Positions 17,686-26,938 of a stretch of DNA of 64,000 nt are shown piece after piece (the stretch's first letter is position 1; every line of letters starts with the position of its first letter). The notes below the pieces were generated by a model. The model did no database searches and was not told the origin of the DNA. It was given only the letters and a program-made list of their open reading frames with translations. The translations under genes and the position numbers were made by a program. Source of the DNA: Alistipes finegoldii DSM 17242 (GTDB lineage: Bacteria > Bacteroidota > Bacteroidia > Bacteroidales > Rikenellaceae); assembly GCF_000265365.1 (NCBI RefSeq), contig NC_018011.1, positions 1,426,001 through 1,490,000 of the forward strand. The letters run 5' to 3'.

Positions 17686-18294
17686 ATGATTGACAAAATC
17701 AAAAACAATCCCCGGCTGAAAAAGTTCGTCATCGGGTTGATTTCGCCTCACAAACACCCGCGTCCGCGGCTCTGGGTGCGCTGGCTGGTAAACCCTTTTG
17801 TTCACAAAAAGGGCCGGGGTGCGCTGATCCGCCGCCATGCGCGGCTCGACGTTTTTCCATGGCGGCGGTTCGAGGTGGGGCGCGACGCCCTGATCGAAGA
17901 TTATGCGGTCGTCAACAACGGCGCCGGAGACGTCCTGATCGGCGACGCGGCCCGCATCGGCATCGGATCGGTGGTCATCGGTCCCGTGCGCATGGGCGAC
18001 CGCGCCGGACTGGGACAGCACGTCTTCATATCGGGCTTCAACCACGGCTATGCCGACGGCACGCGCGACTCGAACGAGCAGAAGCTCGTCCGCAAGGAGG
18101 TGGTGATCGGCCGCGAATCGCACATCGGAGCCAATTCGGTGGTCGTGGCGGGCGTTGAGATCGGCGAACGCTGCCAGATCGGCGCCGGGAGCGTCGTGAC
18201 GAAGAATATCCCTCCGTACAGCGTCGCCGTGGGCAATCCGGCGCGCGTCATCAAACGCTACGACCCCGAAAACAAGACATGGGTGAAAATCTAA
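17686..18294 (+). CDS. Left-handed beta-helix acyltransferase (LbetaH, acetyltransferase of the polysaccharide)
   Basis: The 202 aa protein has hexapeptide repeats (IGDAARIGIGSVVIGP, IGANSVVVAGVEIG, IGAGSVVTKNI) and ends with the typical AVGNPARVIKRY. The catalytic histidine is probably in ISGFNHGYAD. Such enzymes acetylate sugars from acetyl-CoA in the cytoplasm, and this one likely decorates the repeat unit. The ATG at 17686 is preferred over a GTG two codons earlier because the -7 box lies there. It opens the second exopolysaccharide transcript and is followed after 7 bp by a glycosyltransferase. Confidence 0.88.
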   Translation: MIDKIKNNPRLKKFVIGLISPHKHPRPRLWVRWLVNPFVHKKGRGALIRRHARLDVFPWRRFEVGRDALIEDYAVVNNGAGDVLIGDAARIGIGSVVIGPVRMGDRAGLGQHVFISGFNHGYADGTRDSNEQKLVRKEVVIGRESHIGANSVVVAGVEIGERCQIGAGSVVTKNIPPYSVAVGNPARVIKRYDPENKTWVKI

Positions 18295-18301
18295 CCGGCG
18301 C

Positions 18302-19393
18302 ATGAAGATTCTGATCGCATATACGGCTTCCGGCACTTCGGACAACCCTTTCGTGCGGCTGCTCGCCGACGGCATCCGCGCCTGCGGATACGAGGTCGTA
18401 TGCTCGGTCGAAGAGTTCCGCAGCAACGCCGCGGACTACGACATCGTACACCTCCAATGGCCCGAAGAGCTGTTCCGCTGGAAGGCACCGGCTCCGGCCG
18501 ACGTCGATACTCTCGAACAGCAGCTCCAGACGCTGAAAAACAACGGAATACCGCTGATATACACCCGTCACAACACCCTGCCGCACCACGGCAATCCGCT
18601 CGTGGCCGAGGCTTACGGACTAGTGGAAAGATATGCCGACGCCATCGTACATCTGGGCGACTGCAGCCTCCGGGAATTCACGGCGGCGCATCCGGATTCG
18701 GAGCAGCTGCAGGTCATGATCCCGCACCACATCTACGAAGGGCTGTACGACATGGACATTACGCGCGACGCAGGCCGCCGCGCGCTCGGCATCCCGGCCG
18801 ACCGGCTGGTGGTGCTGGCCTTCGGGGCGTTCCGCCACGCGGAGGAGCGCAGGCTGGTATGGGGCGCGTTCCGCCGACTGCACTACCCGGCCAAATTCCT
18901 GCTCGCGCCGCGCCTGTGGCCCTACACCCGGCGCGGATCGCGGTTCAAAGGGCTGAAACGGCTCGCCGGACGCCTGCTTTACGCCGCGGCGCATAGCGCC
19001 GAAGGCTTCTTCGACAGCCGCATCACCTCGCCCGAACCGCTGATTCCCGACGAACAGCTGCCCTGCTACCTCGCCGCCGCCGACGTGGTTTTCATCCAGC
19101 GGACGGACATCCTCAATTCGGGCAACGTCCCGCTGGCGCTGAGCTTCGGACGCGTGGTGACGGGTCCCGCCAGCGGCAACATCGGCGGCCTGCTCGCCGA
19201 GACGGGCAACCCGGCATTCGATCCCGCCGACCCGCGGTCGGTGGATATCGCGCTGGAACGGGCCGCGCGCCTCTCGGCGACGGACCAAGGCGCCCGCAAC
19301 CGCGCCTATGCGCAGGAACACTTCGGCATCGGACGCATCGCCGCAATGTACGGCGGGCTTTACGAACGACTTTATGACGGAAAACGACAATAA
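18302..19393 (+). CDS. Glycosyltransferase, GT-B fold
   Basis: The 363 aa protein starts with MKILIAYTASGTSDNPFVRLLADGI and contains VHLQWPEELF, an ITSPEPLIPDEQLPCYLAAADVVFI segment and LALSFGRVVTGPASGN, which match the nucleotide-sugar half of GT-B enzymes. Similar proteins lie in Bacteroides capsule loci, where they are annotated as GT family 4-like or mannosyltransferases. The donor and acceptor are not visible. Its end overlaps the flippase start by 20 bp. Confidence 0.8.
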   Translation: MKILIAYTASGTSDNPFVRLLADGIRACGYEVVCSVEEFRSNAADYDIVHLQWPEELFRWKAPAPADVDTLEQQLQTLKNNGIPLIYTRHNTLPHHGNPLVAEAYGLVERYADAIVHLGDCSLREFTAAHPDSEQLQVMIPHHIYEGLYDMDITRDAGRRALGIPADRLVVLAFGAFRHAEERRLVWGAFRRLHYPAKFLLAPRLWPYTRRGSRFKGLKRLAGRLLYAAAHSAEGFFDSRITSPEPLIPDEQLPCYLAAADVVFIQRTDILNSGNVPLALSFGRVVTGPASGNIGGLLAETGNPAFDPADPRSVDIALERAARLSATDQGARNRAYAQEHFGIGRIAAMYGGLYERLYDGKRQ

Positions 19394-20855
19394 ACAACCC
19401 CATACGGTAGGGCGTCAGCTGGCTTCGGGCGTCTTCTACACCTCGATCGCGAAATACGCCGGCATCGTGGTGACGCTCGTGGTGTCGGGCGTGCTGGCGC
19501 GCCTGTTCACCCCCGAAGAGTTCGGCGTGGTGAATATCGCCACCGTGGTCATCGCCTTCTTCGCCATCTTCAGCGATCTGGGCATCGGCCCGGCGGTCAT
19601 CCAGCACAAGAATCTCGACAAACGCGATCTGGGCGGCATCTTCTCGCTCACGTTGTGGTCCGGAGCCGTCATGGCGCTGCTCTTCTTCGCCGCATCGGGG
19701 CTGATCGCCTCGTTTTACGACGATTCGGCCGAACTGCGCAACATCCTGCGCATACTCTCCGCAAACCTCTTTTTCGCCGCGGCGAATATCGTCCCCAACG
19801 GACTCATACTCAAAGAGAAGCGATTCAGATTCGCTGCCGTGCGATCGCTCTCGGTGCAGGTCGTCGGCGGCGCGGCGGCCATCGCCGCCGCCTATGCCGG
19901 GGCGGGGATTTACGCGCTGACGATCAATCCGGTCTTTTCGAGCCTGATGCTCTTCGTGATAAACTACCGCCAGAATCCGCTTTCGGTGCACCTCAAACCC
20001 GGAAAGGCGGCCGTCGGCAAGGTGTTCTCGTTCTCGGCCTACCAGTTTTCGTTCCAGCTGCTCAACTACTTCAGCCGCAACCTCGACAAGCTGCTGATGG
20101 GCCGTTACATGAGCCTTTCGCAGCTGGGGTACTACGACAAATCGTACCGCCTGATGATGCTGCCGCTGCAAAATATCGCCTACGTCGTATCGCCCGTCAT
20201 GCACCCGATCTTCTCGGAGATGCAGAACGACCTGCGCAAACTGGCCGACTCGTACCGCAAAGTCGTCCGCCTGCTGGCGCTGATCGGCCTGCCCCTCTCG
20301 GTGGTGCTGTGGTTCACGGCGCAGGAGCTGGTCCTCATCATCTTCGGCGACCAGTGGCAGCCTTCGGTCCCGGTATTCCGGATTCTGGCGCTCTCGGTGG
20401 GCATCCAGATCGTCATGTCCACCTCAGGCTCGATTTTCCAAGCGGCCAACGCCACACGGATGCTCTTCTTCTGCGGCCTCTTCTCGGCGGCGCTCAACAC
20501 GGCGGCCATATGCACCGGCATCTTCGCCTTCGGCACGACCCAAGCCGTGGCGTGGTGCATCTGCATCTCGTTCGCAATCAACTTCATCCAATGCTACCAC
20601 GCGCTGTTCTGCCTGACGCTGCGCACGGGGTGGGGCGCCTTCTGGCGCAGTTTCCTCTCGCCCCTGCTGCTCTCGGCGCTCGTCTGCCTGCCGCTGGCGG
20701 CCGTCGAATGGCTGCTGCCGCCGATGCCTATGCTCGTGTCGCTTGCGGCGAAAGGCGCCGCGGCGCTGGCCGTATGGCTGCTCTACATCCAGTTCAGCGG
20801 CCAATACGACCTGAAAGGAACCGCCCTCCGTCTCCTCTCCCGCAAAAACCGATAA
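19374..20855 (+). CDS. Lipid-linked oligosaccharide flippase (Wzx, MOP/PST family)
   Basis: Moves undecaprenyl-diphosphate-linked repeat units across the inner membrane. The 493 aa protein starts at ATG 19374 (MTENDNKQPH), inside the end of the previous gene, and has about twelve to fourteen membrane helices. Typical motifs are GRQLASGVFYTSIAKYAGI, ARLFTPEEFGVVNIA, FSFQLLNYFSRNLDKLLMGRYMS and LGYYDKSYRLMMLPLQNI, close to the WzxC/TuaB-like group. Together with the Wzy- and Wzc-like proteins it defines a Wzx/Wzy-dependent pathway. Confidence 0.92.
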   Translation: MTENDNKQPHTVGRQLASGVFYTSIAKYAGIVVTLVVSGVLARLFTPEEFGVVNIATVVIAFFAIFSDLGIGPAVIQHKNLDKRDLGGIFSLTLWSGAVMALLFFAASGLIASFYDDSAELRNILRILSANLFFAAANIVPNGLILKEKRFRFAAVRSLSVQVVGGAAAIAAAYAGAGIYALTINPVFSSLMLFVINYRQNPLSVHLKPGKAAVGKVFSFSAYQFSFQLLNYFSRNLDKLLMGRYMSLSQLGYYDKSYRLMMLPLQNIAYVVSPVMHPIFSEMQNDLRKLADSYRKVVRLLALIGLPLSVVLWFTAQELVLIIFGDQWQPSVPVFRILALSVGIQIVMSTSGSIFQAANATRMLFFCGLFSAALNTAAICTGIFAFGTTQAVAWCICISFAINFIQCYHALFCLTLRTGWGAFWRSFLSPLLLSALVCLPLAAVEWLLPPMPMLVSLAAKGAAALAVWLLYIQFSGQYDLKGTALRLLSRKNR

Positions 20856-20859
20856 CTCA

Positions 20860-21987
20860 ATGAAAGGATTATTCGTCGTTTTCCACGGCTTCTCGGCCCA
20901 TAGCGGCATCAGCAAGAAGATCTTCTCCCAATGCGACGCCCTGCGCCGGAACGGCGCCGACGTCGAGCTGTGCCACCTCGAAATCGCGGCCGACGGCACG
21001 CAGCGCCGCATGGTCGGCGGACGTGCGATCCGCACGTTCGGGCAGGGACTGCGGGCCAAGATCGCCAAACGGGTGTCGCTGGGCGACATCACGCGCCACA
21101 TCCGCGACGAGGGCGTGGAGTTCCTCTACATCCGCTACGACCACAACGCCAGCCCGGTGCTGATCCATTGGCTGCGCAAAGTCAAAAAACTCGGCGTGCG
21201 CATCGCGCTCGAAATACCGACCTACCCCTACGACGCCGAATTCGCACAGTCGCCCTTCGTGCGCAAACTCAAGCTGCGCATCGACCGCATCTTCCGCCGC
21301 CGGATGGCCCGCTGGGTAGACCGCATCGTGACCTTCTCCGACGACCCCGAAATCTTCGGGCGTCCGACAATCCGCATCTCCAACGGCATCGACTTCCGGA
21401 GCATCCCGCTCAAGACGCAGCGGCACGGCAGCCCCCACGAAATCAGGCTGCTGGCCGTGGCGAACATCCACTTCTGGCACGGTCTGGACCGCGTGATCGA
21501 GGGCCTGAAAGCCTATTACGCCGGTCCCCACCAGTGCATCATCCGCCTGCGCATCGCGGGCGACGGCATCGAGTCGCTCATCGACGGCTACCGCCGCACG
21601 ATCGAGGAGTACGGGCTGAGCGAATACGCCGAAGTGATCGGACCCCGTTCGGGTGCGGCACTCGACGCCGAATTCGAGTGGTGCGACATGGGCATAGCCA
21701 GTCTGGGCCGTCACCGCAACGGCATTACCCGCATCAAGACCCTCAAAAACCGTGAATACGCCGCACGCGGCATCCCGTTCGTTTACTCCGAGAACGACAG
21801 CGACTTCGACGGCATGCCCTACGTGATGAAGGCCCCGGCCGACGATACGCCGCTCGACATCACGGCCCTCGTCCGCTTCTGCGACGGCGTGAACCTCACT
21901 CCGGCGCAGATCCGCGCGTCGGTCGAAGGCACCCTCTCGTGGGACAGACAGATGAAACAGGTATTAACCGAACTTTTCGAAGCATGA
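20860..21987 (+). CDS. Family 4-like glycosyltransferase
   Basis: The 375 aa protein has a glycine-rich N-terminus typical of GT4 acceptor domains (FVVFHGFSAHSGISKKI), IRISNGIDF, LLAVANIHFWHGLDRVIEGL and LRIAGDG at the nucleotide-binding half. The canonical E-x7-E is weak: the region reads KNREYAARGIPFVYSEND. It begins 4 bp after the flippase and overlaps the next gene by ATGA. Which linkage it forms cannot be inferred. Confidence 0.83.
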   Translation: MKGLFVVFHGFSAHSGISKKIFSQCDALRRNGADVELCHLEIAADGTQRRMVGGRAIRTFGQGLRAKIAKRVSLGDITRHIRDEGVEFLYIRYDHNASPVLIHWLRKVKKLGVRIALEIPTYPYDAEFAQSPFVRKLKLRIDRIFRRRMARWVDRIVTFSDDPEIFGRPTIRISNGIDFRSIPLKTQRHGSPHEIRLLAVANIHFWHGLDRVIEGLKAYYAGPHQCIIRLRIAGDGIESLIDGYRRTIEEYGLSEYAEVIGPRSGAALDAEFEWCDMGIASLGRHRNGITRIKTLKNREYAARGIPFVYSENDSDFDGMPYVMKAPADDTPLDITALVRFCDGVNLTPAQIRASVEGTLSWDRQMKQVLTELFEA

Positions 21988-23156
21988 CGACCATAGCCAT
22001 ACTCTTCTGGGCGGGGGTTTTCCTCGTCTTCTACACCTACCTCGGCTACGGCATCCTGCTGTGGACGCTGGTGAAAATCCGCGAAGCCCTGCGCCCTGCG
22101 CGCCGGTACGAAGTTCCGGCCGAGGCGCCCGAAGTGACGCTGCTGATCGCCGCCTACAACGAACAGGAGATCGTGGCCGAAAAGATGGCCAACTGCCGCG
22201 CGCTGGAGTATCCCGCCAGCAAACTCCGCATAACGTGGATCACCGACGGCTCGACCGACCGGACGGTCGAACTGCTGGCGGCCTACCCCGACGCGACCGT
22301 TCTGCACGACGCACGGCGCGGCGGCAAGACCGCGGCGCTGAACCGCGCGCTGGAACACATCCGCACGCCGCTCGTGGTCTTCACCGACGCCAACACGATG
22401 CTCAATCTCGAAGCCGTGACGGAGATCGTCCGCTGTTTCGAGGACCCGCAGGTCGGGTGCGTGGCGGGCGAGAAGCGCGTGGCCGACGCAGGCGGAGCGG
22501 GAGCCGCCGCCACCGAAGGCGTCTACTGGAAATACGAATCGAAACTCAAGGAGCTGGACTACCGGCTCTATTCTGCGGTCGGAGCCGCGGGCGAACTGTT
22601 CGCCGTGCGACGCGGACTGTGGCAGACACTGCCCGAAGACACGCTGCTCGACGATTTCGTCTGCTCGATGCTGATCGCGTCGCAGGGTTACAAAATCGCC
22701 TACTGCAAGGAGGCGTACGCGCTGGAGACGCCCTCGGCCGACATGGGCGAGGAGGGCAAGCGCAAGAAACGCATCGCGGCCGGCGGCCTGCAGTCGGTCT
22801 GGCGGCTGCGCAAACTGCTCAATCCGTTCCGCTACGGCGTGCTCTGGTTCCAGTACGTCTCGCACCGGGTGCTGCGCTGGACGCTGACGCCCGTGGTGCT
22901 GGTCGCCCTGCTGCCGCTCAACGTCGCCCTGCTGTGGTCGGGGCATCCGACGCTTTACGCCGTGACGCTGGGCCTGCAGTGCGCCTTCTACCTCGCGGCG
23001 CTCGCGGGCCGGGCGCTCGAACGCAGCGGACGCCGCAGCCGCCTGCTGTTCATCCCCTACTACTTTCTCTTCATGAACCTCAACGTGTTCCGCGGCACGA
23101 CCTACCTCGCAACCCATCGGGGACGGGGCGCTTGGGAAAAAGCCAAAAGGGCCTGA
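21984..23156 (+). CDS. Membrane-bound family 2 glycosyltransferase
   Basis: The 390 aa protein has an N-terminal membrane helix (ILFWAGVFLVFYTYLGYGILLW), a GT-A domain with LLIAAYNEQEIV, ITDGSTDRT, VVFTDANTM as the DxD-type site, LDDFVCSML and RKKRIAAGG (Q/R-x-x-R-type region), then C-terminal helices. This layout matches single-membrane-set GT2 enzymes such as chitooligosaccharide/hyaluronan synthase relatives. It is the last gene of the exopolysaccharide locus; the next gene has its own promoter. Confidence 0.87.
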   Translation: MTTIAILFWAGVFLVFYTYLGYGILLWTLVKIREALRPARRYEVPAEAPEVTLLIAAYNEQEIVAEKMANCRALEYPASKLRITWITDGSTDRTVELLAAYPDATVLHDARRGGKTAALNRALEHIRTPLVVFTDANTMLNLEAVTEIVRCFEDPQVGCVAGEKRVADAGGAGAAATEGVYWKYESKLKELDYRLYSAVGAAGELFAVRRGLWQTLPEDTLLDDFVCSMLIASQGYKIAYCKEAYALETPSADMGEEGKRKKRIAAGGLQSVWRLRKLLNPFRYGVLWFQYVSHRVLRWTLTPVVLVALLPLNVALLWSGHPTLYAVTLGLQCAFYLAALAGRALERSGRRSRLLFIPYYFLFMNLNVFRGTTYLATHRGRGAWEKAKRA

Positions 23157-23160
23157 AGTT

Positions 23161-23193
23161 TTTGATAACGAGCGAAAAATAATACTATATTTG
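23161..23193 (+). promoter_or_regulatory. Promoter of the receiver-histidine kinase gene
   Basis: TTTG (23161-23164), 21 bp spacer, TATATTTG (23186-23193), fitting the Bacteroidetes housekeeping consensus. The start codon lies about 20 nt after the -7 box. Confidence 0.8.
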
Positions 23194-23214
23194 CATTGTA
23201 AAAAGTCGTTCCCC

Positions 23215-24393
23215 ATGAAAAACATCGCCATAAAACCGGAGGATTACACGATCCTCGCCGTCGATGACATCGCGACCAACATCATGCTGCTGAAAGCCGT
23301 GCTGAGCCGCGCCAAGTACAAGATCGTCACGGCATCGGGCGGTTACGAAGCGATAGAGAAAGCGTCGAAAGAGACTCCGGACCTGATCCTGCTCGACATC
23401 ATGATGCCCGATCTGGACGGTTACGAAGTGATCAAGCACCTCAAGGCCGACCCCGTCACGCAGGACATTCCGGTGATCTTCCTCACGGCGCTCCACAACC
23501 CCGAAGACATCGTCAAAGGCTTCAAGCTGGGCGCCAGCGACTACGTCTCCAAGCCGTTCAACCACGAAGAGCTGATCACCCGCGTAACCCACCATATCTA
23601 TCTGGCCGCGGCGCAGCGGACCATCATGCAGCAGCGCGACGAACTGCAGGCCACGGTCGATGCGCGCGACAAAATGTATTCGGTCATCGCCCACGACCTG
23701 CGCTCGCCCATCGGGACGCTCAAGATGGTCTTCAACATGCTCCTGATGAACCTCACCCCGGAGCAGATCGGCGAGGAAAACCTCGAAATGGTGACCATGG
23801 GCAACAACATCACCGAAAGCACCTTCATGCTGCTGGACAACCTGCTGAAATGGACCAAGAGCCAGACGGGACGCATGAATTCGGTCTTTCAGGAGGTGGA
23901 CATCTCCGAAGTGGTGGTCTTCGCCAGCAAAATGTCGGACCTCGTGGCGCAGGTCAAGAGCATCTCCGTCGAATACGACATTCCCGGTCCGATTTCGGTG
24001 AACTGCGACGTGGACATGGTCAAGACGATCATGCGCAACCTGATGTCCAACGCCATCAAATACAGCAACGAGGGCGGACGCATCGTCATCTCGGTGCACG
24101 AGACGCCGACACACGCACGCATCAGCGTCCGCGACTTCGGCACGGGCATCAGGGAGGAGGACATCCCCAAGCTGCTCAACCCCGAAATCCACTACACGAC
24201 CTACGGCACCAAGAACGAAGAGGGATCGGGTCTGGGTCTCCAACTGGTGCAGGACCTCACGCGGCGCAACGGCGGCGAGCTGACCATCGAATCGGCGGAG
24301 GGAGAGGGTTCGACCTTCACCTTCACGATCGCCAAGGAGCAGCCCCGGTCCGAAACCGTGGAGGACACCAGCGGCGGCATCGCCCGGCCGTAA
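23215..24393 (+). CDS. Cytoplasmic receiver-histidine kinase hybrid
   Basis: The 392 aa protein starts at ATG 23215. An N-terminal receiver (AVDDIATN, phospho-acceptor D61 in LILLDIMMPD, lysine in YVSKPF) is joined by a short coiled coil to a HisKA box with H160 (YSVIAHDLRSPIGTL) and an HATPase domain (NLMSNAIKYS, DFGTGI, GSGLGLQLV). There is no membrane helix. It therefore takes its signal through phosphorylation of its receiver or from a soluble partner, not from outside the cell. It lies at the end of the exopolysaccharide locus that begins with a lone receiver, which makes a relay between them plausible. Confidence 0.9.
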   Translation: MKNIAIKPEDYTILAVDDIATNIMLLKAVLSRAKYKIVTASGGYEAIEKASKETPDLILLDIMMPDLDGYEVIKHLKADPVTQDIPVIFLTALHNPEDIVKGFKLGASDYVSKPFNHEELITRVTHHIYLAAAQRTIMQQRDELQATVDARDKMYSVIAHDLRSPIGTLKMVFNMLLMNLTPEQIGEENLEMVTMGNNITESTFMLLDNLLKWTKSQTGRMNSVFQEVDISEVVVFASKMSDLVAQVKSISVEYDIPGPISVNCDVDMVKTIMRNLMSNAIKYSNEGGRIVISVHETPTHARISVRDFGTGIREEDIPKLLNPEIHYTTYGTKNEEGSGLGLQLVQDLTRRNGGELTIESAEGEGSTFTFTIAKEQPRSETVEDTSGGIARP

Positions 24394-24435
24394 CGCGCCG
24401 AGGCGCACTCCGCGCACGAAACCGATATGCAACAG

Positions 24436-24479
24436 CAGACGCGAAGCCCGGCCCGAACCGCGCTCCGCGTCTGTTTTTT
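24436..24479 (+). terminator. Terminator after the receiver-kinase gene
   Basis: CAGACGCG (24436-24443) pairs with CGCGTCTG (24466-24473) across a 22-nt loop and is followed by T6. The rest of 24394-24618, between convergent genes, is GC-rich with no further feature that I can support. Confidence 0.8.
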
Positions 24480-24618
24480 GCACCCCGGCCGAAAAGCGGC
24501 GGCGCAAACGTACCGCCACCCCGGCCATCGCCAGCAATAAGACCAGCCGCACAAACGCCCGCCACTCCGCGCCGATACAGACCGATGCAGAGACGGGGAA
24601 AGCCGCGAAAGCCGAAAT

Positions 24619-25665
24619 CTATTTGAACCGGAGTTCTGCGATCACGACCTTATGGTCGCTGACCACTTCGGAGGGCATGTAATAGCGAACGCACTCGAAG
24701 GTGTCGTCATAGAAGACATAGTCGATACGCAGCAATCCGCCCAGATAGCGGAAAGTGCCGCCGTACCCGTTTCCGCACCGGCGGAAACCGTCGGTCAGAG
24801 CACCCTTCATCTCGCGGTAGGTATACGACGAGGGCGTATCGTTGAAGTCGCCCGCCAGAATTACCGGATAGGGCGACGCATCCGTCTCGGCGCGGATTTC
24901 ACGCACCTGCGCGGCACGAATCCGGCTGTTGCGGTCCACGGCGCCGAGCATCGAATCGACCGGGGCTTCCCGGTTGTAGTCCTTCTGGAAGCGGCGGCGC
25001 AGCTGGGCGATGCCCGAAGTCTGGAGGTGCACCGAAAAAATGCGCAGCGTGTCTCCCTCCACGAGCAGGTCGGCGCGCAGGTAGTCGTTGCTGGTATCGG
25101 GAAACCGGACGTATTTGCAGTCGAGGATCGGATAGCGGCTGGCGACGGCTCCGTTGCCCTCGGAAACGAAATAGGGCATCCGGCGCGAAAAGAGTGCGCC
25201 GATGCTGTCGGCCGGGAACTCGCCGTCGTCGAGAAACTCCTGCAAACATAACACATCGACCTGCTCGTGGCGCATCATCTCAGCCACGGCGGCCGCGGTG
25301 ATGGACTTAGGGCCCAGCTGGCGGAATCCGTTGACGTTGAGCGTGGCGATACGGATGTCGTGCGACCCGGCGGGCGCGTTGAAGTCGGGCAGCTGGATCA
25401 TGGACGAGACGTAGCCCATATTCAGAAGCAAAGCCGCCAGCGGCATCAGCGCGACGATCCACCTGCGGCGGATCAGCCACCAGACCAATGCGGCCAGATT
25501 GGCCAGCAGGACGACCGGCAGCAGCAAGGCGATCGTAGCCCAGAACCCGCCCTGTTCCGGCGAAACGAACGACGCGCGCCAGCTCAGCACAGCGGCGGCA
25601 AGCAGCAGTCCGGTAAAGACGACAGCCAGAAAATAGAGCAGACAAAAGACGGCTTTTCGACCCAT
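24619..25665 (-). CDS. Membrane-anchored endonuclease/exonuclease/phosphatase (EEP) family protein
   Basis: The 348 aa protein has three hydrophobic helices in the first 90 residues (VFCLLYFLAVVFTGLLLAAAV and two more) followed by an EEP domain: IATLNVNGF, LCLQEFLDDG (metal-binding Glu), SVHLQTSG, ILAGDFNDTPSS and the final catalytic SDHKVV. The family includes nucleases and sphingomyelinase- or inositol-phosphatase-like enzymes, and many Bacteroidetes members of this shape are uncharacterised. The catalytic domain would face the periplasm or the cytoplasm depending on helix number; three helices favour the periplasm. A -7-like TATATTTG lies upstream (25696-25703). Confidence 0.87.
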   Translation of the reverse strand: MGRKAVFCLLYFLAVVFTGLLLAAAVLSWRASFVSPEQGGFWATIALLLPVVLLANLAALVWWLIRRRWIVALMPLAALLLNMGYVSSMIQLPDFNAPAGSHDIRIATLNVNGFRQLGPKSITAAAVAEMMRHEQVDVLCLQEFLDDGEFPADSIGALFSRRMPYFVSEGNGAVASRYPILDCKYVRFPDTSNDYLRADLLVEGDTLRIFSVHLQTSGIAQLRRRFQKDYNREAPVDSMLGAVDRNSRIRAAQVREIRAETDASPYPVILAGDFNDTPSSYTYREMKGALTDGFRRCGNGYGGTFRYLGGLLRIDYVFYDDTFECVRYYMPSEVVSDHKVVIAELRFK

Positions 25666-25761
25666 TTTGTGTTATCTTGTAACGATTTGTGCGTGCAAAT
25701 ATAACTTATTCAAAATAAAAATCGTACATTTACACGCCTTAATCAAAACTATTTCGTGCCA

Positions 25762-26721
25762 ATGAAGCGAATACTCATCTCCGGTGGTGCCGGATTCATC
25801 GGTTCCCACCTGTGTGAACGCCTGCTTAAAGAGGGCAACGACGTCATCTGCATCGACAACTACTTCACGGGACACAAGAGCAACATCCGCCATTTGCTGA
25901 AACACCCCAACTTCGAAGTCATCCGCCACGACATCGTCTACCCCTATATGGCCGAAGTCGAGGAGATTTACAACCTCGCCTGCCCGGCATCGCCGATCTA
26001 CTACCAGCACGACCCGATCAAGACGACGCAGACCTCGGTCATAGGCGCCATGAACATGCTCGCCATCGCCAACCGCAACCACGCAAAAATCCTGCAGGCT
26101 TCGACCTCCGAAGTATACGGCGACCCGCTGATCCATCCCCAGCCGGAGGATTACTGGGGACACGTAAACCCGCTGGGACTGCGCTCGTGCTACGACGAAG
26201 GCAAACGCTGCGCCGAGTCGCTCTTCATGAGCTACTACCGCGAACACGGCGTTCCGGTGAAAATCGTCCGCATATTCAACACCTACGGCCCGAAAATGGA
26301 CATCAACGACGGCCGCGTGGTTTCGAATTTCATCGTGCAGGCGCTGCGCGGCGAGCAGATCACCATCTACGGCAACGGCGAGCAGACCCGCAGTTTCCAA
26401 TATATCGACGACCTGATCGAGGGAATGCTGCGCATGATGACCGCAACGCCCGACGACTTCACGGGGCCGGTCAATATCGGCAACCCGAACGAATTCACGA
26501 TCTCCGAGCTGGCGCACATCGTCCTCGAACTCACCGGCTCCAAATCGAAAATCATCCGCATGCCCCTGCCGTCGGACGACCCGCAGCAGCGCAAACCCGA
26601 CATCACCCTCGCCCACAAGATGCTCGGCGACTGGGAACCGACGATCCAGCTGCGCGACGGACTGCTGAAGACGATCGCCTACTTCGAAGAGGTCTTGTCG
26701 CGGGGAGGAGTCCGGCGCTGA
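25762..26721 (+). CDS. UDP-glucuronate decarboxylase (UDP-xylose synthase, SDR family)
   Basis: Converts UDP-glucuronate to UDP-xylose with tightly bound NAD. The 319 aa protein starts at ATG 25762. The Rossmann motif is GGAGFIGSHL, followed by CIDNYFTGHKSN. ACPASPIYYQHDPIKTT and the catalytic serine region ASTSEVYGDP are present, the YxxxK pair is in RSCYDEGKR, and IYGNGEQTRSFQYIDDL follows. These are all hallmarks that separate UXS from UDP-glucose 4-epimerases. It lies just past the exopolysaccharide locus and would supply xylose, or serve other surface glycans. Confidence 0.9.
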   Translation: MKRILISGGAGFIGSHLCERLLKEGNDVICIDNYFTGHKSNIRHLLKHPNFEVIRHDIVYPYMAEVEEIYNLACPASPIYYQHDPIKTTQTSVIGAMNMLAIANRNHAKILQASTSEVYGDPLIHPQPEDYWGHVNPLGLRSCYDEGKRCAESLFMSYYREHGVPVKIVRIFNTYGPKMDINDGRVVSNFIVQALRGEQITIYGNGEQTRSFQYIDDLIEGMLRMMTATPDDFTGPVNIGNPNEFTISELAHIVLELTGSKSKIIRMPLPSDDPQQRKPDITLAHKMLGDWEPTIQLRDGLLKTIAYFEEVLSRGGVRR

Positions 26722-26938
26722 CGACCGTCCGCCGTTTCCGCCCCACCGCCTCAGCCGTTCCGCCGGCAGCGCCTCTCCCGCCGGCATTCCGATCCAGCCG
26801 ATCCCTCGATCCAGCCGATCTCACTCCCGCCGATCCAGCCGCGCCAGCTGATTCCAGCTGGTTCCGCCGATCCTCCAGTCCCGCCGACTCTCCGTTCAGG
26901 CCGTTTCCGCCGGTCCTTCCTCCTCTCCCGGCGAACCG
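26722..26938. repeat. GC-rich degenerate short repeats between convergent genes
   Basis: The 217-base gap is made of CCGCCG and GATCCAGCCG-like words. GATCCAGCCGATC occurs at 26791-26803 and again at 26808-26820 (17 bp apart), with a partial copy at 26832-26840. Spacing between similar words is 15-19 bp. No hairpin with a T-run and no gene are evident. Confidence 0.6.

Noticed and set aside
24394..24618. Possible small gene between the receiver-kinase and the EEP gene
   Set aside because: Open frames there are continuations of shadow frames through GC-rich DNA and end in the terminator hairpin.
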